In this document: piece by piece, positions 52,069-59,498 of the stretch
Position numbering within the stretch: position 1 is the first letter of the stretch
Layout of the letters: the number at the start of each line of letters is the position of its first letter
Assembly (NCBI GenBank): GCA_019637645.1
Contig: JAHBVH010000054.1
Span: 1 to 59,498, forward strand
Reading direction: 5' to 3'
Length of the DNA stretch: 59,498 nt
DNA from: Caldilineaceae bacterium
Lineage (GTDB): Bacteria; Chloroflexota; Anaerolineae; Caldilineales; Caldilineaceae
Notes under the pieces: model-generated
The model's database searches: none
What the model saw: only the letters and a program-made list of their open reading frames with translations
Told to the model about the DNA's origin: nothing
Position numbers and translations under genes: made by a program

Positions 52069-52929
52069 TTAAACCGCTGCTAACGGTGTTGGGGTCAAAA
52101 TATAGTGCCAGCCTTGGTTGGTCAGATGCAGACAATCCACCATCTGATAGCCTGCCCCAAAGGCTGCTTCTAAGACCTCCCGCATATACATCCGCCAGAC
52201 CTTGCCTAGCTCTGGATCGGCGCGCCGAATGACCCCAATATCATCCGGCACCGGGAGCGCGATGGGCGCGCCTGTAGTAGGCACTGCGCTATCCAGGGGT
52301 ACCCGAAACCCGGCGTCGGTCAATGAACTGGGCAGCACTTGTAACGCTGGGTAGGCGGCTTTGGGGGTGCTGCGATCAAGCTTATTCTGCAGGGCTTCTT
52401 CCACCCGTTCACTACGCAACCACCAATCAACCTGACAACGGTCGCTGGGCGCGCCCCGGTTGAGTTCATCGTTGAGCTCGCCATAGACATTGCGATAGTA
52501 GGTCTGGCAGACCGCGCCAAGCCGGTGAATATTAAAGACCCCGTTGGCCCGGTAGAGTGGATCATAGGTCCAAGTGACCCAATCAGTAACCCCTTGGGCC
52601 AAGACTAATTCGCGTTGTTTGAATTTCAGCAACACCCCCACGCCGCGCCCTTGCCAAGCCGGTAGCACACCCGCCATGTGGCTACAAATTTTGAGACGTT
52701 TTTGGCTATCGATGCCCAACCACCACAGCGCCATCCCCACCATGCCGTCTAGATCGGTCGGCCCATCGTCGGCATAGGCTGCGAGCACGCCCCCCCCATT
52801 CTTGGCAATGGTGACGAGCACATGGATCGGGACATTTTCATCGTCCCCGCTGCCCCAAATGCGGTTGGTCAGTTCCTGAAAGTAATAGCAGGCTTCGTAG
52901 GTTTTCAGCAGTTCAAAGCGGAGTGCCAT
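52069..52929 (-). CDS. COG3375-type GNAT acetyltransferase-like protein
   Basis: About 287 residues from ATG 52929 (MALRFELLKTYEACYYFQEL); a longer frame from 52992 adds a Ser/Pro-rich stretch. Near the centre HMAGVLPAWQGRGVGVLLK gives the acyl-CoA binding motif (RGxGxG), followed by TWTYDPLYRANGVFNIHRLGA, a typical COG3375 string. In other bacteria this family is found next to NSAR-type MenC2 and supplies N-acyl amino acids. It would therefore act with the enolase gene downstream. Confidence 0.85.
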   Translation of the reverse strand: MALRFELLKTYEACYYFQELTNRIWGSGDDENVPIHVLVTIAKNGGGVLAAYADDGPTDLDGMVGMALWWLGIDSQKRLKICSHMAGVLPAWQGRGVGVLLKFKQRELVLAQGVTDWVTWTYDPLYRANGVFNIHRLGAVCQTYYRNVYGELNDELNRGAPSDRCQVDWWLRSERVEEALQNKLDRSTPKAAYPALQVLPSSLTDAGFRVPLDSAVPTTGAPIALPVPDDIGVIRRADPELGKVWRMYMREVLEAAFGAGYQMVDCLHLTNQGWHYILTPTPLAAV

Positions 52930-53021
52930 AGGTTTGCTCTTCGGTGAATGAGTCGGTGGGCTGGTGGTAGGTAGAAAAGGGGACGACGACAATGGTAAAT
53001 ACGGCAGCTGGTTACCTGTCT

Positions 53022-54014
53022 CTACACCTGTGTAATGGTGATTAACGCGTTGGTTGTCTCGTGTTGGACTAATGGGTTGCGTAGGGGGCGGCCAAAAGCG
53101 GGGGCAGAAATTTCAAAAATGTCGCCCGGCTGTACGTGGACGCCAGCCGCAAAACTCAGGGTCGCCGTGCCATAATAGTGACAATGGACATCGCCAGGGC
53201 GACGGAAGCCGCTATATTTGAAATGGTGATGTTCGATGTTGGCAAAGGTGTGGGTCATATTGGCTTCGCCGGTTAGAAATTCACCCGACCAGACCAGTTC
53301 GCCATTGCGAAGAATGGCAGAGGTGCCACGAATATCCGCGGGTGGGTCACCGATCAACAGCTCTGGGCCAAATGAGCTATTCCGCAGTTTGGAGTGGGCC
53401 AGATAGAGATAATTCTGCTTTTCCAACACATGATCCGAATATTCATTGCCCAATGCAAAACCTACCCGTAAGACTTCACCGCTATCCCCAATCACATAAA
53501 TGCCGACCAACTCGGGCTCTTCGCCGCCATCCAGGGCATAGGGGGGCAGTTCTAGCGCTTGGCCGGGTGGGACAAGCCAACTACCATCGCCTTTGTAGAA
53601 CCACTCTGGCTGCACGCCAATCTGACCGGGCGCGGGTTTGCCACCCTCTAGCCCTAACTTGAACATTTTCATCGAATCAGTCAAGTCATCACTATTCAGC
53701 TTGGTGTGCATAGAATCACGGGCTTGGGCGCTGCCGAGATGATCCAACCCGGTGCCCGACAGAATCCAGTGAGCAGGATCGGGATGGTCGATGGGAGGGA
53801 GAAGACGGTTGGTGGCCACGACCGCTTCGTAGGCGACTAGTTCGTCGCTTAGGCGCGCTTCAATGGTGGCTGTGAGGGGCTGGGCGGCCCGTTGCGCTTC
53901 TAACACGAGATCGCGCACGGCAGTGGTTGACTGCAGCACTTGTAAGGTTGCTGCGTCACGAACCAACGCTACCCGCCGCTCACCGCCTGGGGTGAGAAAT
54001 TGAACTAACCGCAT
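53022..54014 (-). CDS. AraD1/GguC-like fumarylacetoacetate-hydrolase-superfamily protein
   Basis: 330 residues. The typical N-terminus (MRLVQFLTPGGERRVALV) and GTGLDHLGSAQARDSMH in the middle, plus EPELVGIYVIGDSGEVLRVGFALGNEYSDH, fit the AraD1 group, a set of FAH-type enzymes that act on sugar-acid derivatives such as 2-keto-3-deoxy-L-arabonate. The metal-binding carboxylates are in GGEEPELVG and GNEYSDH. It is the first gene of the cluster and starts from the region with the 15-bp inverted repeat at 54048-54112. Confidence 0.83.
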   Translation of the reverse strand: MRLVQFLTPGGERRVALVRDAATLQVLQSTTAVRDLVLEAQRAAQPLTATIEARLSDELVAYEAVVATNRLLPPIDHPDPAHWILSGTGLDHLGSAQARDSMHTKLNSDDLTDSMKMFKLGLEGGKPAPGQIGVQPEWFYKGDGSWLVPPGQALELPPYALDGGEEPELVGIYVIGDSGEVLRVGFALGNEYSDHVLEKQNYLYLAHSKLRNSSFGPELLIGDPPADIRGTSAILRNGELVWSGEFLTGEANMTHTFANIEHHHFKYSGFRRPGDVHCHYYGTATLSFAAGVHVQPGDIFEISAPAFGRPLRNPLVQHETTNALITITQV

Positions 54015-54047
54015 GAAGTCGCTCCTTTGCCTAGTGCTGCGAAGAGG

Positions 54048-54112
54048 TAATTTTTACAAATCACTTGATGAGAGTACCAGTGTACGACTAGAACGTGGAT
54101 TTGTAAAAATTA
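54048..54112. promoter_or_regulatory. 15-bp inverted repeat in the divergent AraD1/cobU region
   Basis: TAATTTTTACAAATC (54048-54062) faces GATTTGTAAAAATTA (54098-54112), arms exact, loop 35 nt. CAC/GTG extends it with a one-base bulge. It may be an operator for either gene or a small mobile relic. The rest of 54015-54286 shows no ORF. Confidence 0.45.
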
Positions 54113-54286
54113 AACAGCCAAGCCCCTAGACTGATTTCCCTTGTGACCATTATGCGTAATATGATAACAAAAGAGTGCTTTCTTTGCATCTTTATGGATA
54201 GATGAGGGATCGACATGGGCTGGCTGACTAGGGGACCAGCACGGTGAGACTAGTCCCGTGAGATTTTCGGGAAGGGTAAGCAATTA

Positions 54287-54847
54287 ATGATGACACAACG
54301 ATTGACCTTGATTCTAGGCGGTGCGCGCAGTGGGAAGAGTAGCCATGCCGAGACCCTGGCGGCAGCGTGTGGTCAGCAGATTCTCTATGTGGCGACGGCC
54401 CAAGCTTGGGACGAGGAGATGGCTCTGCGCATAGCCAACCATCGCGCCCAACGTCCGCCCAACTGGTTTACCCTCGAAGCGCCGCGTGCCATTGGCCCCG
54501 CCATTATGGCGGCCTGTCAAGCCAACGCGCCGGAGGTCATTCTGGTTGATTGCCTAACCCTGCTCGCGAGCAATGTCCTGATTACCCTGCCCGAAAGCGC
54601 CACCGAAGCCGAAGCGACCGCCGCACTGATGGAAGAGGTGGGTGGCCTGCTGGCGGCCTATGCCCAAAGTACAATCCCCTGGTTCATTGTGAGCAATGAG
54701 GTCGGCTTGGGGATTGTGCCAGCCTATCCGCTAGGCCGTCTCTATCGCGATGCCTTGGGGCGCGCCAATCAACGCCTGGCCGCGGTTGCCGATGAAGTTC
54801 GCTTTATGGTGGCCGGTCTACCCATGCTGGTAAAGACAACCGCTTAA
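54287..54847 (+). CDS. cobU: Adenosylcobinamide kinase / cobinamide-phosphate guanylyltransferase
   Basis: 186 residues. It phosphorylates adenosylcobinamide and then adds GMP, near the end of cobalamin assembly or salvage. The P-loop is in [15 protein letters not shown], the second motif [22 protein letters not shown] contains the phosphorylated His, and [17 protein letters not shown] is the GTP-binding end. Length and motifs are normal. No other cob genes are near, so it stands alone. No cobalamin riboswitch was recognised upstream. ATG 54290 is an alternative start. Confidence 0.95.
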   Translation: MMTQRLTLILGGARSGKSSHAETLAAACGQQILYVATAQAWDEEMALRIANHRAQRPPNWFTLEAPRAIGPAIMAACQANAPEVILVDCLTLLASNVLITLPESATEAEATAALMEEVGGLLAAYAQSTIPWFIVSNEVGLGIVPAYPLGRLYRDALGRANQRLAAVADEVRFMVAGLPMLVKTTA

Positions 54848-54885
54848 AAAGCTATTGAACAGACCCTGGACCCCAAAAAAGGGGT

Positions 54886-54914
54886 TTGCCTAGTCTGGGA
54901 ACATTCTGTATAAT
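54886..54914 (+). promoter_or_regulatory. Promoter of the peptide ABC operon
   Basis: TTGCCT at 54886-54891, 17 bp, a perfect TATAAT at 54909-54914. The start site would be near 54921, 100 nt before the ATG at 55021. ACCCC-AAAAAA-GGGGT just upstream (54870-54885) may be the end of the cobU transcript. Confidence 0.65.
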
Positions 54915-55020
54915 CTACAGTAAGCTTTTTCCTCGTCTATAATCCAAGCCAATCCCCATTTGCACGCTTGCCATAATTGTTTATCCTGATCGCATTGAAA
55001 TGTAACTGAGAAGGAAGATT

Positions 55021-56733
55021 ATGCCTAGAAAAGATCCGTCCACGCCCACGAACCCATGGCTAGAAGGTCAACTTTGGTTATCTCGTCGTGCCTTTCTGCG
55101 GACAATGGCAGTTACCGGTGGCGCTGCAGCGTTGAGTACCCTATTGCCCGGCTGCGCGGCACCAACTGCACCAGCGGCGGAGAGCGCGAATAGCGATACC
55201 CCCGCCGCCAGCAGTGGCCCAGCGATCGGTGGCGTCTATCGCTTAACCGGGGCCGGTGATATTCGTTCCCTGGATCCGCCCGCAGCCGAAAGCAGCGAAG
55301 ATTGGTGGAGCGCGGGGATGGTGCTCTACAATCTGCTCTACTTCTATGACAAAGATGGGAATTTCTATGCCGATTTGGCTGCCGACCTGCCCACGATCAG
55401 CGACGATGGGTTGGTCTATACCATTCCGATCCGGCAGGGCGTCAAGTTCCACAATGGCCGTGAACTAGTGGCCGAAGATGTCAAGTTTACCCTAGAACGC
55501 CAACTGTGGCCGGAAGTCTACAGTTGGGGCAAAAGTTACATGGAAAACCTGGTTGGCTATGACGAGGTAATTGCTGGCACGAGCCAAGAGTTATCCGGTA
55601 CCAAAGTCATTGATGACTATACGCTGGAAGTAACGCTGAAGATGCCACAAGCGGTCTTTCCGGCCTTGCTGACCATGAGCATGAACGCGATCATTCCCAA
55701 GCAAGAGACATTGGACGCGGGGGCCGAGTGGGGCACTTCGGTGGTGATTGGCACCGGGCCCTTTAAGTTTGTGGAATGGGCCGCCGGTGAACGGGCTGTC
55801 TATGAGCGCAATGCTGATTATTTTAGGACGCCTCCCTACCTTGAACGCATCGAACTCTATCTCAATCTGGAACAGGCCGTCCAGATGCTGCGCTGGGAAA
55901 ATGGGGAAGTCGAATGGTTAAAAGGGATTCCCAGTGCCGAGTTGCCCCGTATTTTGAGCGATCCAGAGTTGAAGGCACAACTCCGTATCGCCCCAGCCTT
56001 GGGCACCAATCGCCTGGTCTTTCACATGGATGTCAAACCCTTTGATGATATTCGAGTGCGGCAGGCGGTGGCCATGGCAATTGATAAACAGGCGGTTTCC
56101 CAAAAACGGAGTGGCTTGGTGACGCCGTTAGAAGGCCATTTTACCCCACCATTGCTCCAGTTTGATCCGGAATTTAAGAGCCAATATCCGCTTGATCTAG
56201 AAAAGGCCAAGGCTCTCATGGCGGAAGCTGGTTACGGCGATGGCGTCACCGGTATCAAAATGTATGTGAGTACGGATGAAGAGACCGGGCAGATGCTCCA
56301 GGCTGACCTCGCGAATATTGGGATCCAGGTCGAACTATTGATTGGTCAGTGGAAAGATTGGCGCGATGCGATTCGTGGCGGCGAAGTGGGGCTCTTTATC
56401 TATGGTTGGGGTGCTAGCTTTCCCGACGCCTACGATTTCACCTCGGCGTGGACCACCTGTGCTTCGGTCGAGACTGGATTTAACGATGGCAACTATTGCA
56501 ATCAGACGATTGACGACTTGGTGGTCAAAGTAGAAGCGCTGCCTTTGCAAGATCCCGAACGGATTGCTGCCTACCGCGAAATTCAGGATATTACCATCAA
56601 TCAGGATGTGGCCTGGGTGGCCCTCTGGAGTGGACAGCAAGTCGCGCTGGGCCGTAGCTATGTCCATGATGATTTTATGAGCTCGATTTATGGCTGGCCC
56701 TATTTGGAAACGGCGTGGATGGAGAGCGTGTAA
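55021..56733 (+). CDS. Peptide/nickel-type ABC transporter substrate-binding lipoprotein
   Basis: 570 residues. The signal peptide has a twin-arginine motif (SRRAFLRTMAV) and a Cys at the end (LLPGCAAP), suggesting Tat export with lipid attachment. The mature part is solute-binding family 5: GGVYRLTGAGDIRSLDPPAAESSED, LVYTIPIRQGVKFHNGRELVAEDVKFTLERQ and DIRVRQAVAMAIDKQAV. The family binds oligopeptides, dipeptides, nickel or some sugars; the ligand is not certain. It is the first gene of an operon with DppC and DppB-type permeases. Confidence 0.94.
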   Translation: MPRKDPSTPTNPWLEGQLWLSRRAFLRTMAVTGGAAALSTLLPGCAAPTAPAAESANSDTPAASSGPAIGGVYRLTGAGDIRSLDPPAAESSEDWWSAGMVLYNLLYFYDKDGNFYADLAADLPTISDDGLVYTIPIRQGVKFHNGRELVAEDVKFTLERQLWPEVYSWGKSYMENLVGYDEVIAGTSQELSGTKVIDDYTLEVTLKMPQAVFPALLTMSMNAIIPKQETLDAGAEWGTSVVIGTGPFKFVEWAAGERAVYERNADYFRTPPYLERIELYLNLEQAVQMLRWENGEVEWLKGIPSAELPRILSDPELKAQLRIAPALGTNRLVFHMDVKPFDDIRVRQAVAMAIDKQAVSQKRSGLVTPLEGHFTPPLLQFDPEFKSQYPLDLEKAKALMAEAGYGDGVTGIKMYVSTDEETGQMLQADLANIGIQVELLIGQWKDWRDAIRGGEVGLFIYGWGASFPDAYDFTSAWTTCASVETGFNDGNYCNQTIDDLVVKVEALPLQDPERIAAYREIQDITINQDVAWVALWSGQQVALGRSYVHDDFMSSIYGWPYLETAWMESV

Positions 56734-56800
56734 GGAGTCTGGAGACGGGAGACCGGAGACAGTGTATCTCTAGTCTCTGTTCTTCTGTAATATCTACATT

Positions 56801-57721
56801 ATGACAACTGCTCAGGTCAATTCAACCGTGTTGTCCCTCGATAAAAGTGCAAAAAGGCCGCAAAACTCCTGGTGGCAGGATGTATGGCGGCGTTTTGCTC
56901 AACAGAAAGCGCCGCTGGTTGCCGGTGTTCTCTTTCTGATCCTCCTCGTGTTGGCCCTGTTGGCCCCGGTGATTGCCCCGTATGATCCTGTTCAACAGTT
57001 TCGCAAAGAAGGGCTTTCAGCGTTGGGCCAGCCGTTGGCTCCCAACGCCCAATTTTGGCTAGGGACCGATGGGCTCGGGCGCGATCTCTTGAGTCGTCTG
57101 CTCTATGGCGCGCGTGTCTCCTTGGGGATTGGGCTGGCTGCCAGTGCGATTGCCGTGCTGATTGGTCTCCTTGTGGGTGGCATAGCGGGCTTTGCTGGCG
57201 GCAAGGTTGACTTTTTCCTCATGCGTCTAGTTGATCTGATCATGAGTATGCCCACCTTCTTTATTATTCTGCTGCTGGTGGTGATGCTGCGGCCAGGCGT
57301 GTGGGTGGTGATCACTGTGATCTCACTCTTCTCCTGGACAGCCCCCGCGCGCGTCTTTCGTAGCCAAATCTTAGCTGTTAAAGAGCGTGACTTTGTCTTG
57401 GCCGCGCATAGCTTGGGCGTGCGGCGTCGCCGGATCTTTATCCGCCACTTGCTGCCCCATGTCATTCCCTTGGTGATTGTCTATTTGGCACTCAATGTGC
57501 CCAATACCATCTTCGCCGAAGCCAGCCTGAGCTTTTTAGGGCTCGGTGTCCCCCAGCCGATTCCCTCTTGGGGTTCCATGATTCAAGATGGCTTTGCCTA
57601 CTATCGGGCGGCGCCGTGGATTGCCCTCTTTCCCGGCCTTTCCATCGCGCTGGCCGTGGTTTCGATCAATTTGCTGGGTACTGGCCTGCGCGAAGCGATG
57701 GATCCGATGCGGAAACGATGA
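56801..57721 (+). CDS. Peptide-type ABC transporter permease, DppC/OppC family
   Basis: 306 residues, about six membrane helices. A cytoplasmic N-terminus precedes LVAGVLFLILLVLALLAPVIAPYDP, typical of the OppC N-terminal membrane region, then FWLGTDGLGRDLLSRLLYGARVSLGIG and the EAA-like loop VLAAHSLGVRRRRIFIRHLLPH. It joins DppB to form the pore. Here DppC precedes DppB, and the 51-bp repeats lie between them. Confidence 0.93.
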   Translation: MTTAQVNSTVLSLDKSAKRPQNSWWQDVWRRFAQQKAPLVAGVLFLILLVLALLAPVIAPYDPVQQFRKEGLSALGQPLAPNAQFWLGTDGLGRDLLSRLLYGARVSLGIGLAASAIAVLIGLLVGGIAGFAGGKVDFFLMRLVDLIMSMPTFFIILLLVVMLRPGVWVVITVISLFSWTAPARVFRSQILAVKERDFVLAAHSLGVRRRRIFIRHLLPHVIPLVIVYLALNVPNTIFAEASLSFLGLGVPQPIPSWGSMIQDGFAYYRAAPWIALFPGLSIALAVVSINLLGTGLREAMDPMRKR

Positions 57722-57748
57722 GATAGAGAGACAGAGAGATAGTGGACA

Positions 57749-57901
57749 GTAGATACGCAAGATTTTGCGTATTTACCGCGGGAGGACAGAAGGCAGTAGG
57801 TAGATACGCAAGATTTTGCGTATTTACCGCGGGAGGACAGAAGGCAGAGGGTAGATACGCAAGATTTTGCGTATTTACCGCGGGAGGGCAGAGGGTAGAG
57901 G
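57749..57901. repeat. Three tandem 51-bp repeats with internal hairpins
   Basis: Units start at 57749, 57800 and 57851. Each carries TACGCAA-GATT-TTGCGTA (7-bp stem), then TTTACCGCGGGAGGACAGAAGG or a close variant. The period of 51 bp is a multiple of three, so false ORFs run through on both strands. The array lies between dppC and dppB. Confidence 0.85.
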
Positions 57902-57953
57902 ACAGGGGCGATTTGGAACAATGTCTCTAGTCTCCAATGAAAGTGCTGAATGT

Positions 57954-58877
57954 ATGCTTGGACAATATCTACTGCGGCGGTTGTTGTGGACGTTGATTAC
58001 ATTGGTGGGGGTGACGCTCCTGACCTTTTTGCTGGTCTTTGCCGGGCCGACGGATCCGGCGCGGGCATTGGTTGGCGAAAAGGCAACGGGGGTGTCGATT
58101 GAGCATGTGCGTCAACAGTATGGGCTGGATCAGCCGCTCCATGTGCAATATATGACCTATCTGAGTCGGCTCGTACAAGGGGATTTGGGTGATTCGTATT
58201 ACTTCCGCAAACCGGTGCTGGATGCGCTCTTGGCCCGGCTTCCAGCCACGGCGTTGTTGGCCTTTTCGATCATGTTGATCGGCTGTGTGATTGGGATCCC
58301 GCTGGGTATCATCACGGCATTACGCCAGGGCTCGTTGCTCGATCGGGCGACGATGATCCTGGGCTTGCTCTCGATCTCGCTGCCGACCTTTTTTGTAGGG
58401 CTTCTCCTGCTCTATTTCTTTGCCTTTCAGCTCAAGTGGTTTCCGGTGGGTGGGTATGGCACCTTTCGTCATCTTGTGCTGCCGACCTTGGCCGTTGCGA
58501 TTCCGTGGGGCGCTTGGTATGCCATTCTGCTGCGCTCGAATATGTTGGAAGCCATCTCGGCAGACTATGTGCGCACGGCCTATGCCAAAGGGCTGAACAC
58601 CCGCACCGTCGCCATTCGTCACATGGTGCGCAATGCGTTGATGCCAGTGGTGACGATTATGGGGATCGATATGGCCTCGCTGCTCACCGGCATTGTGTTG
58701 GTGGAAAGTGTCTTTAGCTGGCCGGGGATTGGGATGCAGACGTTGCAGGCGGCCCAACACCTGGATGTCCCGCTGATCATGGGGAGCGTTCTCTTTGGCG
58801 CGGTGCTCATCGGGCTGGCAAACCTACTGGTGGATATTATCTATACGTGGCTGGATCCCCGCGTGCAACTGGAATGA
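57954..58877 (+). CDS. Peptide-type ABC transporter permease, DppB/OppB family
   Basis: About 307 residues from ATG 57954 (MLGQYLLRRLLWTLITLVGV), the usual DppB N-terminus. Frames from 57921 or 57867 add repeat-derived or non-conserved residues. Six membrane helices, with LVGEKATGVSIEHVRQQYGLDQPLHVQY in the first outer loop and YVRTAYAKGLNTRTVAIRHMVRNAL as the EAA loop. Normally dppB precedes dppC; here the order is SBP-dppC-dppB. No ATPase (DppD/F) genes follow; the next gene is a hydrolase. Confidence 0.92.
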   Translation: MLGQYLLRRLLWTLITLVGVTLLTFLLVFAGPTDPARALVGEKATGVSIEHVRQQYGLDQPLHVQYMTYLSRLVQGDLGDSYYFRKPVLDALLARLPATALLAFSIMLIGCVIGIPLGIITALRQGSLLDRATMILGLLSISLPTFFVGLLLLYFFAFQLKWFPVGGYGTFRHLVLPTLAVAIPWGAWYAILLRSNMLEAISADYVRTAYAKGLNTRTVAIRHMVRNALMPVVTIMGIDMASLLTGIVLVESVFSWPGIGMQTLQAAQHLDVPLIMGSVLFGAVLIGLANLLVDIIYTWLDPRVQLE

Positions 58878-58989
58878 GAATGCAGGGGGCGATCCGTCGC
58901 TGGGTACCGTAGAAATTTGTTCTTTATTAGCATAAAAGCCCCGGCGCGCAAGCCTATTTTCTTGACTGACCAACCGACAGGATTTCTTC

Positions 58990-59498
58990 ATGACAACCCA
59001 ACTTGACTCGTCACGTTACCCCGTCCGTGTCATCAAACATGTGCGTATTCCCATGACGGATGGTGTTGAACTAGACGCCAATCTCTATCTGCCCGACGCC
59101 GAAGGCCCATTCCCCGCGGTCTTTGACTATTATCCCTACCGCAAGGACGATCTCTCGGCGGGGGGAATGCGGGCCCACCACTACCTGGCCGAGCGCGGCT
59201 TTGTGGCGATTCGGCTGGATGTGCGGGGAACGGGGAGTTCCAGCGGCACGGCCATTGATGAATATTCTGTACAAGAGCAGCTAGACGCGGTCGAAGCCAT
59301 TGCCTGGATGGCGCAACAGCCTTGGTGTAATGGCAATGTTGGGATGTTTGGCACTTCCTATGGCGGTTTCAATTCTATGCAAGTTGCCATGCACCGCCCA
59401 CCCGCGCTGAAGGCCATCTGTCCCATGTACTTTACAGACAACCGCTACACCGACGATTGTCATTACAAAGGGGGTGCCATGCAAATGCTCTATGACAT
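58990..59498 (+). CDS. CocE/NonD-family hydrolase, N-terminal part (3' end outside the window)
   Basis: The frame runs from ATG 58990 to the window end with no stop; it reads MTTQLDSSRYPVRVIKHVR and continues IPMTDGVELDANLYLPDAEG. The motif RLDVRGTGSSSG, the nucleophile Ser in VGMFGTSYGGFNSMQ and the strand FPAVFDYYPYRKDD are those of the X-Pro dipeptidyl-peptidase (S15)/CocE type. The gene follows dppB by 112 bp and could be part of the same peptide-use unit, with the transported peptides or amides then cleaved by this enzyme. Inference only. Confidence 0.85.
   Translation, partial: MTTQLDSSRYPVRVIKHVRIPMTDGVELDANLYLPDAEGPFPAVFDYYPYRKDDLSAGGMRAHHYLAERGFVAIRLDVRGTGSSSGTAIDEYSVQEQLDAVEAIAWMAQQPWCNGNVGMFGTSYGGFNSMQVAMHRPPALKAICPMYFTDNRYTDDCHYKGGAMQMLYD

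Noticed and set aside
54120..54286. Cobalamin riboswitch upstream of cobU
   Set aside because: No B12-box pattern was recognised; only short competing hairpins (GGGAC/GTCCC and CACGG/CCGTG) are present.
57749..57901. CRISPR-like array
   Set aside because: Direct repeats have no unique spacers (the whole 51-bp unit repeats), only three units, and no cas genes.
57601..57930. Open frames on both strands through the 51-bp repeats, with repeating YAKSCVST-like peptides
   Set aside because: The period is a multiple of three, so any open frame in one unit stays open in all. No Shine-Dalgarno, and codon use is unlike neighbours.
1..59498. tRNA, rRNA, transposase, integrase or phage genes
   Set aside because: I looked for cloverleaf patterns with GGTTCGAATCC-like T-arms and for DDE or tyrosine-recombinase motifs and recognised none.

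Overview
The window looks like a piece of a Chloroflexota chromosome, probably from the Anaerolineae/Caldilineae side of the phylum. I infer this from gene content, not from a database search. The indicators are a giant AfsR/SARP-type regulator (BTAD, NB-ARC, TPR), a giant SdrD-like surface protein ending in a LYLPLI-type tail, many lipoprotein solute-binding proteins with their own ABC permeases, and a mid-50s percent GC impression. No rRNA, tRNA, CRISPR array, transposase or phage gene was recognised, so this is ordinary chromosome with accessory patches.

Layout. 1-6 kb: the 3' end of uvrC, a membrane protein with three cNMP-binding-like domains and two bacterial PH domains, a metallophosphatase, nadK and a B-box zinc-finger membrane protein. 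6-11 kb (minus strand): a sugar ABC operon (binding protein, a beta-propeller/MalF fusion permease, MalG). 11-16 kb: rplU-rpmA-rpmE, then tdk, a deacetylase-fold protein and glyA. 16-20 kb: the SARP-type regulator, preceded by 11-bp-periodic direct repeats, and a convergent Nudix-like gene. 20-25 kb: an orphan binding protein, a candidate structured RNA with its own promoter and tandem terminators, a three-gene ABC-2 exporter, and a 39-codon gene with its own promoter, strong Shine-Dalgarno and terminator. 25-31 kb: housekeeping and hydrolase genes (alpha/beta hydrolase, DUF402, ArfB, RlmI-like methyltransferase, aldo/keto reductase, serine hydrolase). 31-36 kb: an exported 717-residue protein and a TgpA-type transglutaminase. 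36-42 kb: an MBL-fold protein, a PH-domain protein, an inositol monophosphatase, a decayed MttB-family gene, a kinase-like protein, an esterase and an LDH2-type dehydrogenase. 42-49 kb: a 2154-residue secreted repeat protein. 50-54 kb (minus strand): a catabolic cluster (DHDPS-family aldolase, MenC2/NSAR-type enolase, COG3375 GNAT, AraD1/FAH-family). 54-59.5 kb: cobU, a peptide-type ABC system (binding protein, DppC, DppB) and the start of a CocE/NonD hydrolase cut by the window end.

Regulatory and repeat layer. Several promoters share a TTGAC(A/G)-like -35 and a TATNNT-like -10 with exactly 17 bp between. A family of short perfect or near-perfect palindromes with the core CTGACAGGTTTT/AAAACCTGTCAG or close variants occurs in at least eight intergenic places. 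Other hairpins sit between operon genes or at gene ends. The observations most worth following up are the propeller-permease fusion, the small peptide gene beside the ABC-2 exporter, the candidate RNA upstream of that exporter, and the periodic repeats in front of the SARP-type regulator.
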